Shown here one piece after another: positions 15,829-23,449 of a DNA stretch of 30,050 nucleotides; within the stretch, counting starts at the first letter, position 1; each line of letters opens with the position of its first letter. Source of the DNA: RGIG1959 sp964564305 (GTDB taxonomy: Bacteria > Bacillota > Clostridia > Oscillospirales > Acutalibacteraceae); assembly GCA_964564305.1 (NCBI GenBank), contig CAZMAM010000018.1:1-30050 (forward strand). The letters run 5' to 3'. The position numbers and the translations under genes are program-made. Below the pieces are notes generated by a model. It was not told the origin of the DNA. It saw nothing but the letters and a program-made list of their open reading frames with translations, and made no database searches.

Positions 15829-15837
15829 GAGGTCACC

Positions 15838-16866
15838 TTACAGCAACGATTGCTGGCCTTCCGGCTCCAAACCCAAATGTCGGTAAGCGGGTGGCAAAAC
15901 AACCCGTCCGCGCGGCGTGCGGCTGAGAAAACCGATTTGCATCAGGTACGGTTCATAGACATCCTCAATGGTGACGGGTTCTTCTCCCACCATGGCGGCA
16001 ATAGTTTCCAAGCCAACCGGTCCGCCGTGATAATGCTCAATCATGGCAGTAAGCATACGGCGATCCACCAGATCCAGCCCCAATTCATCGATTTCCATTC
16101 GGGACAGTGCAATTTGTGCGGTCTCTGTGGTAATTTTCCCGGTTCCCAGAACCAACGCAAAATCGCTGACCCTTTTGAGCAAGCGATTGGCGATTCTCGG
16201 TGTACCGCGGGATCGGGATGCTATCTCCAATGCCCCGTCTGGAGTGGCGTTTACACCTAAAATGCGCGCGCTGCGGGTGACAATCTCGGCCAGTTCTGTC
16301 GGCGTATACAGCTCCAGCCGCAGCATGACGCCGAACCTATCCCGCAACGGGGCGGACAACTGCCCCGCCCGGGTTGTGGCACCAACCAGCGTAAAGCGCT
16401 GCAACGGGAGATGAATGCTGTTGGCCCCCTGCCCCTTGCCGTTAATGATATCCAAGGCAAAATCTTCCATCGCGGGGTAGAGAATTTCTTCCACAGCTCT
16501 GGGCAAGCGGTGAATTTCATCAATAAACAGCACATCTCCCTCTTCCATATTGGTCAGGAGCGCGGCCAGATCTCCAGCCCTTTCCAACGCGGGCCCGGAT
16601 GTAATGCGAAAATGTACACCCATTTCATTGGCGATTATCCCCGCCAGAGTGGTTTTCCCCAATCCGGGCGGACCGTAAAGCAACACATGATCCAGCGCTT
16701 CATGCCGTAATTTGGCCGCATCGATATAAACTTTAAGATTTTCCTTTACTTTTTGCTGCCCGATATATTCATCCAGAATGCGCGGACGAAGCGGATTATC
16801 TCCTTCATCTTCCGGAAGATAATCCACCGTAACCAAACGGTTTTCAAAATCCATTTCCTGCGCCAT
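15838..16866 (-). CDS. ruvB: Holliday junction branch migration DNA helicase RuvB
   Basis: RuvB is the AAA+ motor that drives branch migration with RuvA. This 342-residue protein has LRPRILDEYIGQ near residue 26, Walker A GPPGLGKTT near residue 60, Walker B LFIDEIHRL near residue 108, sensor 1 in GATTRAG, an arginine-finger region PLRDRFG near residue 165 and SRGTPRIANRLL. The C-terminal winged helix ends with TPRGRVVLP. I chose ATG at 16866 because AAGGGAT lies 7 bases upstream. An ATG at 16884 overlaps the ruvA stop but lacks a ribosome site. Confidence 0.96.
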   Translation of the reverse strand: MAQEMDFENRLVTVDYLPEDEGDNPLRPRILDEYIGQQKVKENLKVYIDAAKLRHEALDHVLLYGPPGLGKTTLAGIIANEMGVHFRITSGPALERAGDLAALLTNMEEGDVLFIDEIHRLPRAVEEILYPAMEDFALDIINGKGQGANSIHLPLQRFTLVGATTRAGQLSAPLRDRFGVMLRLELYTPTELAEIVTRSARILGVNATPDGALEIASRSRGTPRIANRLLKRVSDFALVLGTGKITTETAQIALSRMEIDELGLDLVDRRMLTAMIEHYHGGPVGLETIAAMVGEEPVTIEDVYEPYLMQIGFLSRTPRGRVVLPPAYRHLGLEPEGQQSLL

Positions 16867-16880
16867 GCCGATATCCCTTC

Positions 16881-17468
16881 TCATGTTTTGGCAAACATCT
16901 TCAACGCTTGTCGTACCAACTCTTCCACAGGTAATGTTTCATCGAGTTTTCCGACCGCAGCCGCCGCCTCGCTTTGAGAAAAGCCCAAAACCGTAAGCGC
17001 CTGACAAGCTTGTGCCGCATTACCCGCCATGGATACCGGAGCCCACTGAGAGGATTCTCCGCCAAAATCCGCTACCTTATCCTTCATTTCAAGAATGATG
17101 CGCTGAGCCAGTTTCGGCCCAATGCCCGGCGCGCGGGTTAACGCTTTATAATCGCCGGCGGCAACCGCAAGAGCCACTTTTTGGGGAGACATTTCGGATA
17201 AAATGGCAATACCCGCTTTCGGCCCTACGCCGGTAATCGCCGTTAATTGTTTATAACAATCCAATTCCTGCCGGTCGTAAAATCCGAAAAGTTCAATTGC
17301 ATCGTCCCGTACATCCATAATGGTATACAGCATCACCGGTTCTCCCACACCGGGAAGATGCCGAAAAGTATTCCCGGTGATGCGGCAACGAAAACCAATA
17401 CCTCCGCAGCGAACCACCGCCATATTCAGTTCCCGGTGAATCAGTTCGCCCTCCAGACTGTATATCAT
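16881..17468 (-). CDS. ruvA: Holliday junction branch migration complex subunit RuvA
   Basis: RuvA binds the four-way junction and loads RuvB. The protein is 195 residues. The N-terminal OB fold covers about 1-62, with the DAIELFGFYDRQE acidic-pin region near residues 55-67. Two helix-hairpin-helix motifs follow: LTAITGVGPK near residue 75 and ALTRAPGIGPKLAQRI near residue 108. A flexible linker leads to the C-terminal RuvB-binding domain (about 148-195, ALTVLGFSQSEA). ATG at 17468 has GGGAAGGGA upstream. ruvC ends 52 bases before it. The ruvC-ruvA-ruvB order on one strand is canonical. Confidence 0.95.
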   Translation of the reverse strand: MIYSLEGELIHRELNMAVVRCGGIGFRCRITGNTFRHLPGVGEPVMLYTIMDVRDDAIELFGFYDRQELDCYKQLTAITGVGPKAGIAILSEMSPQKVALAVAAGDYKALTRAPGIGPKLAQRIILEMKDKVADFGGESSQWAPVSMAGNAAQACQALTVLGFSQSEAAAAVGKLDETLPVEELVRQALKMFAKT

Positions 17469-17520
17469 ATATGTCCCTTCCCCGATAATCGGTTAAAATA
17501 ATTCCATGGCTTTTTTCGTC

Positions 17521-18036
17521 TTATGCGATATAACCTTCGTAATGCATAAGTTTTTTCTTGACCGTAGCAGCCCTGCTTTGCGCATGGCAGATTGCAACAG
17601 CCAGCGCATCCGCTGTATCATCCGGTTTCGGCGTTTCGGAAAGCCCAAGCAGCCGGCGCGTCATTTCCATCACCTGTGATTTTGGCGCTTTGCCGTAACC
17701 CGTGACCGCGCTCTTCACCTGCATGGGCGTATACTCAAATACTTCTGTTTGCACTTGCTGCGCCGCCAGCAGAATGACGCCTCTGGCCTGCGCCACCTGA
17801 ATACCCGTGGTTTTATTGTTGGTAAAGTACAACTTTTCCACCGCCATCACGCGGGGCTTCAGTTCACGCAAAAGCAAAGAAACCTCATTGTAGATTTTTA
17901 ACAGCCGGGCGGGAAAACAAACACCGGCCGGTGTGGTGATCGATCCGAATGAAAGCGGACGAATACGCCCCGAATTCCATTGCAAAGCACCCCAGCCGAC
18001 AATCGCATATCCGGGATCAATACCCAAAATCACCAA
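17521..18036 (-). CDS. ruvC: Crossover junction endodeoxyribonuclease RuvC
   Basis: RuvC cuts Holliday junctions. All four acidic catalytic residues are visible: D7 in LGIDPG, E67 in VEKLYF, and D140 and D143 in PDDTADALAVA, with spacing like E. coli RuvC. The start is not obvious. A frame is open up to a GTG at 18114, but that GTG has no ribosome site and would add 26 odd residues. I chose TTG at 18036, which places the first catalytic aspartate at residue 7 as in E. coli, giving 171 residues. AGAGGA lies about 12 bases upstream, somewhat far. A GTG one codon later is equally possible. The 78-base gap after tgt contains no clear promoter. Confidence 0.93.
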   Translation of the reverse strand: MVILGIDPGYAIVGWGALQWNSGRIRPLSFGSITTPAGVCFPARLLKIYNEVSLLLRELKPRVMAVEKLYFTNNKTTGIQVAQARGVILLAAQQVQTEVFEYTPMQVKSAVTGYGKAPKSQVMEMTRRLLGLSETPKPDDTADALAVAICHAQSRAATVKKKLMHYEGYIA

Positions 18037-18114
18037 ATTGTATACGCTTCCTCTTGTAATAAAAATTCTCCCGGCGCCGAACAGCCAACGGAACGAAACG
18101 GATAAGAAGTACAC

Positions 18115-19248
18115 CTATATTCGCCGATCAAGCTGCTGCCGGTACTCGCGGTAAAAACTTGGGAATGTTTCGGTATCCAAAGCCAAACGGATACGTTGCA
18201 TCAGCGTATTATAAAAAAACAGGTTGTGGGCAACACACAGCCGCAAAGCCAGCATTTCCCCGGCCTTAAACAAATGCCGGATATACGCTCGGCTGTGCCG
18301 GCGGCATACGGGGCATGCACACGATTCATCGATCGGACGGTCGTCTTCGGCATATTTGCTGTTGAGTAAATTGCGCCGACCCTCCCAAGTAAACACATGT
18401 GCGTGCCGGGCATTCCGGGTAGGCAAAACACAATCGAAGAGATCAATTCCCCGATATACGCCTTCCAGAATATTGACGGGCGTACCAACGCCCATCAAAT
18501 ATCTGGGTCTATCGGCCGGCATAAACGGTTCTACTTCCTCAATGATTTGATACATGGTTTCGGCCGGCTCCCCTACCGCAAGGCCGCCGATGGCGTAACC
18601 CGAAAGATCCAGCGAAACAATATCCTTCATTTGAGAAACGCGTATGTCCGTGTAAATGCTGCCCTGATTGATGCCGAACAGCCATTGTTCCCGATTTAAA
18701 GCGGTTTCAGAGCCATTGAGCCGCGAGAGCTCTTCCCGGCAACGGTACAACCATCGCGTGGTGCGGGATGCGGAAGCCGCAGCATAAGCATAATCCGCGG
18801 GATTGGCCACGCATTCGTCAAACGCCATAGCAACGGTCGATCCGAGATGGGACTGAATGCGCATACTTTCCTCCGGGCCGATAAACAGCGGACGCCCGTC
18901 AATATGAGAAGAAAAAGCCACACCCTCTTCGCTAATTTGGCGAAGGCGCGCCAAAGAAAACACCTGAAATCCGCCGGAATCGGTTAAAACAGGGCCGCTC
19001 CAACCGGTAAATTTTCGTATTCCTCCCCTGCGGAAAATCAGATCGTCCCCGGGACGGAGATGAAGATGATAAGTGTTGCACAACATCACCTGACAACCCA
19101 GTTGGGCCAAATCAACAGCGGAAAGCGCCCCCTTTATGGCCCCGCAGGTGGCGACATTCATAAAAAGAGGCGTTTGCACCGTTCCGTGCGGAGTGACCAA
19201 TTCTCCCCTGCGCGCAGCTCCGGACCTTGCGGTAACGGTTAATCCCAT
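18115..19248 (-). CDS. tgt: tRNA-guanine transglycosylase
   Basis: Tgt swaps guanine 34 for the queuosine precursor preQ1 in GUN-anticodon tRNAs. This 377-residue enzyme has the catalytic acid D90 in LTDSGGFQVFSL, the nucleophile D272 in DLFDCVLPTR, the QGS substrate loop (about 195) and GGLAVGE (221-227). The zinc site is C310, C312, C315 and H341. ATG at 19248 has AAGGAG 5 bases upstream. Its partner queA is also in the window but on the opposite strand behind its own promoter. The gene lies 16 bases after dapB, so transcription from the asd promoter should reach it. Confidence 0.96.
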   Translation of the reverse strand: MGLTVTARSGAARRGELVTPHGTVQTPLFMNVATCGAIKGALSAVDLAQLGCQVMLCNTYHLHLRPGDDLIFRRGGIRKFTGWSGPVLTDSGGFQVFSLARLRQISEEGVAFSSHIDGRPLFIGPEESMRIQSHLGSTVAMAFDECVANPADYAYAAASASRTTRWLYRCREELSRLNGSETALNREQWLFGINQGSIYTDIRVSQMKDIVSLDLSGYAIGGLAVGEPAETMYQIIEEVEPFMPADRPRYLMGVGTPVNILEGVYRGIDLFDCVLPTRNARHAHVFTWEGRRNLLNSKYAEDDRPIDESCACPVCRRHSRAYIRHLFKAGEMLALRLCVAHNLFFYNTLMQRIRLALDTETFPSFYREYRQQLDRRI

Positions 19249-19264
19249 AAAAACTCCTTATTGT

Positions 19265-20029
19265 TCACCGGATGTCGTTGACCAGATCCTCCATGGAATA
19301 GAATCCCGCAGGTCGATTCATCAAATACAGCGCTGCGCCGATGGCGCCTTCCGCAAAAACTTCTTTTGACGTCGCCTGATGGGTAAGCGTAACCACTTCG
19401 TCTTTTCCGGCAAAGATAATCTCGTGCTCCCCCACGATATTCCCCGCACGCACACTGGCAAAACCGATTTCGTTCTTCTCTCGCTTTCGACGAACACCGT
19501 GACGGTCAAAAACATATTCCGGCGTGTATGACAAACCTTGAGAAAGTGAATCGGCAAGCATTAAAGCGGTTCCGGAAGGGGCATCTACTTTTTGATTGTG
19601 GTGCTTTTCCACAATCTCCACATCAAAATCCGAACCAAGCACCGCCGCCGCTTTTCGGGCCAGACTGGCCAACAAATTAATCCCAAGAGACATATTTGCG
19701 CTGTAAAACACCGGAATATCCGCAGAAAGGGCATGCATGCGCACCTTTTGCTCGTCACTTAAGCCCGTAGTCGCAATCACCAACGGCAGCCGACGGGATG
19801 CGGCAAATGACGAAATGCTCTCGAACGCATCGGGATGGGAAAAATCAATCACCGCGTCCGCAGTTTCACGGCACTGCATCGGATTGGAATAAACCGGATA
19901 ATCAAAAGAGATTGTCGTGTTGACATCAATGCCTGCCACAATCCGGCAATCGGCACGGGACTGCGCCGTTTGGCTGATCACCCGTCCCATCTGACCGTTG
20001 CACCCGCAAAGCACCAGCTGAACCACCAT
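19265..20029 (-). CDS. dapB: 4-hydroxy-tetrahydrodipicolinate reductase
   Basis: DapB carries out the NAD(P)H-dependent second committed step from aspartate semialdehyde to lysine and diaminopimelate. The 254-residue protein starts with the Rossmann motif LCGCNGQMGR. It carries IATTGLSDEQ near residue 87, YSANMSLGINLL near residue 109 and the active-site signature VEKHHNQKVDAPSGTA near residue 140. The ATG at 20029 has AAAGGAG 9 bases upstream. It lies 72 bases after dapA with a short tandem repeat in between, and 16 bases before tgt. Confidence 0.96.
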   Translation of the reverse strand: MVVQLVLCGCNGQMGRVISQTAQSRADCRIVAGIDVNTTISFDYPVYSNPMQCRETADAVIDFSHPDAFESISSFAASRRLPLVIATTGLSDEQKVRMHALSADIPVFYSANMSLGINLLASLARKAAAVLGSDFDVEIVEKHHNQKVDAPSGTALMLADSLSQGLSYTPEYVFDRHGVRRKREKNEIGFASVRAGNIVGEHEIIFAGKDEVVTLTHQATSKEVFAEGAIGAALYLMNRPAGFYSMEDLVNDIR

Positions 20030-20063
20030 TTTGTCTTGCTCCTTTAAAACGCGACATTTCTAT

Positions 20064-20089
20064 AAAGAATATGAAAAAAGAATATGAAA
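20064..20089. repeat. Perfect 13-base tandem duplication between dapA and dapB
   Basis: AAAGAATATGAAA occurs twice, end to end, at 20064-20076 and 20077-20089, between the dapA stop and the dapB ribosome site. On the transcribed strand it reads as a T-rich TTTCATATTCTTT repeat. No stem-loop comes with it, so it is not a terminator. It may just be a recent slippage duplication in an AT-rich gap. Confidence 0.85.
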
Positions 20090-20101
20090 ACCGAATAGGC
20101 T

Positions 20102-20986
20102 CTATATTAATTTGTGAGACCGCATCACGCGCATCAGATTTTCTTTGGCCGAATCGGTCATCGGGTAAAGCGGGAGCCGGCAATTGCCGACTTCCATTCC
20201 CATGAGATTCATCGCTTCCTTCACGGGAATGGGGTTGACATCCGAAAACAGCGCGCTGCATAAATCCAGCCATTCCAACTGAAGCCGGCAACTGCCCCGG
20301 ACATCGCCTTCAAACCATTTTTGGCAAATCTCATGTGTTTGCTTTGGGCAGATATTCGATAAAACCGAAATCACGCCCTTTGCGCCAAGCGAAAGCAAAG
20401 GAACAATCTGATCGTCGTTACCGGAGTAAATATCAATGTCACAAGCCGCCGCAACCTGCGCCGCTTCCGATATATTGCCGTTGGCTTCCTTCAGCGCAAC
20501 AATGTACGGATTTTCATAAAGAGCCGCAACCGTGGAAGGCTGAATATTCACTCCCGTGCGCGAAGGCACATTGTAGAGAATAACGGGCATTTTGACCGCA
20601 TCGGCAATTGCGGAAAAATGAGCAATAAGCCCCCTTTGAGAAGTTTTGTTGTAGTAAGGAGTAACCAACAGCAGGGCGTCCGCGCCCAGAGATTGCGCTT
20701 CCTTGGAAAGTTCTATGGCAAAAGACGTATCGTTGGAACCCGTTCCCGCAATTACCGGTACTCTTCCTGCAACGCAATCGACGGCGCAGCGTATCACCTC
20801 GACATGTTCGCTCTCCGTCAGGGTAGACGATTCACCTGTGGTTCCGCAGGCGATGATTGCATCCGTTCCGTTGGCAATCTGCCAATCGATCAGTTCACGG
20901 TATTTATCAAAATTGACCGACCCGTCCTCCGCCATCGGCGTGATAATCGCCACACCCGCGCCGGTGAAAATAGATTGCTTTTTCAC
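20102..20986 (-). CDS. dapA: 4-hydroxy-tetrahydrodipicolinate synthase
   Basis: DapA condenses pyruvate with aspartate semialdehyde, the branch step to diaminopimelate and lysine. The 294-residue protein has TIM-barrel family motifs: GTTGES at 48-53, YYNKTSQRG near 111, YNVPSRTG with Y139 and R143, and the Schiff-base lysine K166 in VALKEANG. These match the E. coli catalytic residues in order and spacing. The start is GTG at 20986 with GGGAGG 9 bases upstream. It follows asd by 18 bases. No lysine riboswitch-like leader is present upstream of the operon. Confidence 0.96.
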   Translation of the reverse strand: MKKQSIFTGAGVAIITPMAEDGSVNFDKYRELIDWQIANGTDAIIACGTTGESSTLTESEHVEVIRCAVDCVAGRVPVIAGTGSNDTSFAIELSKEAQSLGADALLLVTPYYNKTSQRGLIAHFSAIADAVKMPVILYNVPSRTGVNIQPSTVAALYENPYIVALKEANGNISEAAQVAAACDIDIYSGNDDQIVPLLSLGAKGVISVLSNICPKQTHEICQKWFEGDVRGSCRLQLEWLDLCSALFSDVNPIPVKEAMNLMGMEVGNCRLPLYPMTDSAKENLMRVMRSHKLI

Positions 20987-21004
20987 AGCCCGTAGCCTCC
21001 CTAT

Positions 21005-22084
21005 TCATTCATCCATATACCCCTGCGCACATAAAAGCTCCGCAAGCAATATCGCTCCACCGGCGGCGCCGCGCAGCGTATTATGCGATAAACCGACAAA
21101 TTTGTAATCGTACTGGGTATCCTCCCGAAGCCGCCCCAATGAAATAGCCATACCGTTTTCCAAGCTACGGTGCAATCTCGCCTGAGGCATATCGTTTTCC
21201 GGAAAATAATGCAAAAACCGCTTCGGAGCGCTCGGCAAATTTAATTCCTGCGGAAGTCCGCGATAATTTTCCCAAATTTTTATGATTTCTTCCCGAGGTG
21301 GCTTGTGTTCAAAAGAACAGAATACCGCAGCAAAATGCCCGTTGGATACCGGAACCCTGAGGCATTGCGCCGTAATTGCCGGAACACTGGCGGGAATAAT
21401 TCGACTGTTTTGAATTTTTCCCAAGATTTTCAGCGGTTCCTGTTCGGATTTTTCCTCTTCTCCGCCGATAAAAGGAATGATGTTATCTTTCATTTCCGGC
21501 CAGGTATCGAAGGTTTTTCCCGCACCGGAAATGGCCTGATAGGTGCACACCAATACGGTTTTCAGACCGAATGCGGCAAGCGGGTACAGCGCGGGGACAT
21601 AGCTTTGCAAAGAACAGTTGGATTTAACCGCAATAAATCCACGCCGTGTGCCCAGCCGTTTTCGCTGCGCCGGAATAATGCGAAGGTGATGTGCGTTCAG
21701 TTCCGGAATGACCATGGGAACGTCGGCAACGAATCGGTTTGCGCTGTTATTGGAAACAATCGGACATTCCGCTTTGGCATAAGCTTCCTCAAGCGCACGG
21801 GTCTCGTCTTTGGGCATATCGACCGCACAAAAACAGAAATCAACCTTTTCAGCAACGGATGTAATCTCCGCTGCATCCAAGACCGTCATATCAGCAAGAT
21901 TTTGGGGAATCGGAACGGACATGACCCAGCGTGAACCCAGCGCTTCCCGATACGGCTTTCCTGCGGATCGTGAACTTGCGGCGAGGACGGTTACGGTAAA
22001 CCACGGATGATCGGCCAACAAGGTTGCAAACCGCTGCCCGACCATACCGGTAGCCCCGATGATTCCTACTTTCTTTTTAACCAT
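21005..22084 (-). CDS. asd: Aspartate-semialdehyde dehydrogenase, archaeal/fungal-type
   Basis: Asd reduces aspartyl phosphate to the semialdehyde that feeds DapA, threonine and methionine synthesis. The 359-residue protein has an N-terminal GATGMVGQRF dinucleotide site, SNNSANR near 111, the catalytic cysteine C157 in KSNCSLQSY, and RVPVSNGH with the expected active-site histidine. Length and the KSNCS environment point to the archaeal/fungal-type subgroup rather than the classic E. coli form. ATG at 22084 has GGAAGGAAG upstream. A longer frame starting at a TTG six codons earlier runs through that ribosome site and is rejected. A strong promoter lies at 22154-22182 and gives a leader of about 60 bases. 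Confidence 0.94.
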   Translation of the reverse strand: MVKKKVGIIGATGMVGQRFATLLADHPWFTVTVLAASSRSAGKPYREALGSRWVMSVPIPQNLADMTVLDAAEITSVAEKVDFCFCAVDMPKDETRALEEAYAKAECPIVSNNSANRFVADVPMVIPELNAHHLRIIPAQRKRLGTRRGFIAVKSNCSLQSYVPALYPLAAFGLKTVLVCTYQAISGAGKTFDTWPEMKDNIIPFIGGEEEKSEQEPLKILGKIQNSRIIPASVPAITAQCLRVPVSNGHFAAVFCSFEHKPPREEIIKIWENYRGLPQELNLPSAPKRFLHYFPENDMPQARLHRSLENGMAISLGRLREDTQYDYKFVGLSHNTLRGAAGGAILLAELLCAQGYMDE

Positions 22085-22107
22085 CCACAGACTTCCTTCC
22101 AAAGGGA

Positions 22108-22136
22108 TTGACAGACGCCCGCGCCCGCTTTATACT
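22108..22136 (+). promoter_or_regulatory. Near-consensus sigma-A promoter for queA
   Basis: TTGACA at 22108-22113, a 17-base spacer and TATACT at 22131-22136 form a near-perfect housekeeping promoter on the plus strand. The predicted start is about 22143, giving queA a leader of about 195 bases. It faces the asd promoter, and the two overlap. Confidence 0.8.
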
Positions 22137-22142
22137 GATAAA

Positions 22143-22337
22143 GTAACGTCACTATTGTACCATTACACCGGATGCTTGTCAAGGCAGCATCACCGAAGTT
22201 TTCCGCATGCAACGCGGCCGTAATGCCGTAAAAGCGTTTTTCGAAAGCGCCGCATTTTCACTGCGCTCCGATTTTGGATTGATTTCGGATTATGGGACGG
22301 GCAATAGACTTCATACAAAAGGAATGATCAAAAATCT
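22143..22337 (+). other. Long leader region of queA
   Basis: This is the predicted 195-base untranslated leader from the plus-strand promoter. I see no convincing riboswitch fold or terminator. A 5-codon frame (ATG at 22324, MIKNL, stop at 22339-22341) overlaps the queA GTG start, and the only ribosome-site-like sequence, AAAAGGA, touches that ATG. A 19-codon frame from 22172 has no ribosome site. No preQ1-class aptamer pattern was recognised by eye. Confidence 0.4.
22154..22182 (-). promoter_or_regulatory. Near-consensus sigma-A promoter for asd and the downstream minus-strand genes
   Basis: On the minus strand TTGACA (22182-22177), a 17-base spacer and TACAAT (22159-22154) form a strong promoter, with TGG just before the -10 as an extended -10 element. 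The predicted start is about 22147. It should drive asd-dapA-dapB and, by read-through, tgt, ruvCAB, the methyltransferase, ecf genes and truA. Confidence 0.85.
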
Positions 22338-23363
22338 GTGAAAACCAGCGATTTTTATTATGATTTACCCAAAGAACTGATTGCGCAAACACCGATTGAA
22401 CCGAGAGACGCTTCCCGTTTGCTCCATCTTGACCGCAAGACGGGAGACGTCCGCGATATGATGTTCGATGAGTTACTCACGCTGCTTCATCCCGAAGATT
22501 GCCTTATTCTCAACGACAGCAGGGTATTGCCCGCGCGCTTAATCGGCGTTCGCCCCACGGGGGGAACAACAGAACTTTTGCTGCTGAAACCGCTCAAACA
22601 GGACGTTTGGGAAGTTCTTGCCCGGCCTGCCAAAAAAGTGCGTCTGGGCGATACACTAATATTCGGAAACGGTCTGTTGGAAGCATCCGTAGAACAAATG
22701 GAGGACGATGGACAGAGGATCGTCAAATTCCGATACGACGGCAATTTTTACGAGATTTTGGAACAAATCGGAGAAATGCCTTTGCCGCCGTATATCACCG
22801 AAAAATTGCAGGATAAGGAACGTTATCAAACCGTTTATTCCCGTGAACCGGGTTCTGCCGCAGCTCCGACCGCCGGATTGCATTTTACGCCGGAATTGCT
22901 TCAAAAAATTCAAGATATGGGGGTTGCCATCGGAACCGTCACCCTGCATATCGGATTGGGCACTTTTCGGCCGGTAAAAACAGATACCATAGAGCAGCAT
23001 CACATGCATGCCGAACATTATGTTTTGCCAAAGCAAACGGCCGATCTAATCAATCAGACCAAAAAAACAGGCGGCAGGGTGATTGCCGTGGGAACCACAT
23101 CCTGCCGTACGTTGGAGAGTGCCAAAATACTCACGGACGGAACCGTTCTGCCCGGCGAGGGCTGGACCGATATTTTTCTGTACCCCGGATATTCCTTCCG
23201 TATCTTAGACGGATTGCTTACCAATTTTCACTTGCCGGAATCCACGCTGATTATGCTGGTCTGTGCCTTCGCGGGATATGAGCAGACCATGAGCGCATAC
23301 CGTCACGCGGTAGCGGAAAAATATCGCTTTTTCAGTTTTGGAGATGCCATGCTCATTTTGTAA
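22338..23363 (+). CDS. queA: S-adenosylmethionine:tRNA ribosyltransferase-isomerase
   Basis: QueA adds the ribosyl moiety of SAM to preQ1 in tRNA, giving epoxyqueuosine. It is the step after Tgt. The 341-residue length is normal. Family motifs include the N-terminal DFYYDLPKELIAQTPIEPRD, LNDSRVLPARL near residue 57, PTAGLHFT near residue 173, TLHIGLGTFRPV near residue 196, GTTSCRTLES and the C-terminal TNFHLPESTLIMLVCAFAG. The start is GTG at 22338, since upstream in-frame sequence hits a TAG at 22305. The nearest ribosome-like site, AAAAGGA, is 14 bases away, unusually far. It stands alone on its strand, convergent with the araC-type gene. Confidence 0.95.
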   Translation: MKTSDFYYDLPKELIAQTPIEPRDASRLLHLDRKTGDVRDMMFDELLTLLHPEDCLILNDSRVLPARLIGVRPTGGTTELLLLKPLKQDVWEVLARPAKKVRLGDTLIFGNGLLEASVEQMEDDGQRIVKFRYDGNFYEILEQIGEMPLPPYITEKLQDKERYQTVYSREPGSAAAPTAGLHFTPELLQKIQDMGVAIGTVTLHIGLGTFRPVKTDTIEQHHMHAEHYVLPKQTADLINQTKKTGGRVIAVGTTSCRTLESAKILTDGTVLPGEGWTDIFLYPGYSFRILDGLLTNFHLPESTLIMLVCAFAGYEQTMSAYRHAVAEKYRFFSFGDAMLIL

Positions 23364-23408
23364 CTGGTTATAACCTTGGCGTTGACCTTACGGTCTGCAA
23401 TAAACGGT

Positions 23409-23434
23409 ATAAGAAAAGCGCGGAGTGCCCGCGC
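23409..23434 (-). terminator. Intrinsic terminator after the AraC-type regulator gene
   Basis: On the minus strand GCGCGG, a 5-base loop and CCGCGC (23434-23418) are followed by TTTTCTTAT. This is a good rho-independent terminator 16 bases beyond the regulator's stop codon. On the plus strand no T run follows the stem, so it does not obviously stop queA transcription. Confidence 0.75.
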
Positions 23435-23449
23435 CCTTGTGTGCATGGA

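Noticed and set aside
22085..22153. A lysine riboswitch in front of asd
   Set aside because: The predicted leader is only about 60 bases, too short for that riboswitch, and no matching conserved blocks were seen.
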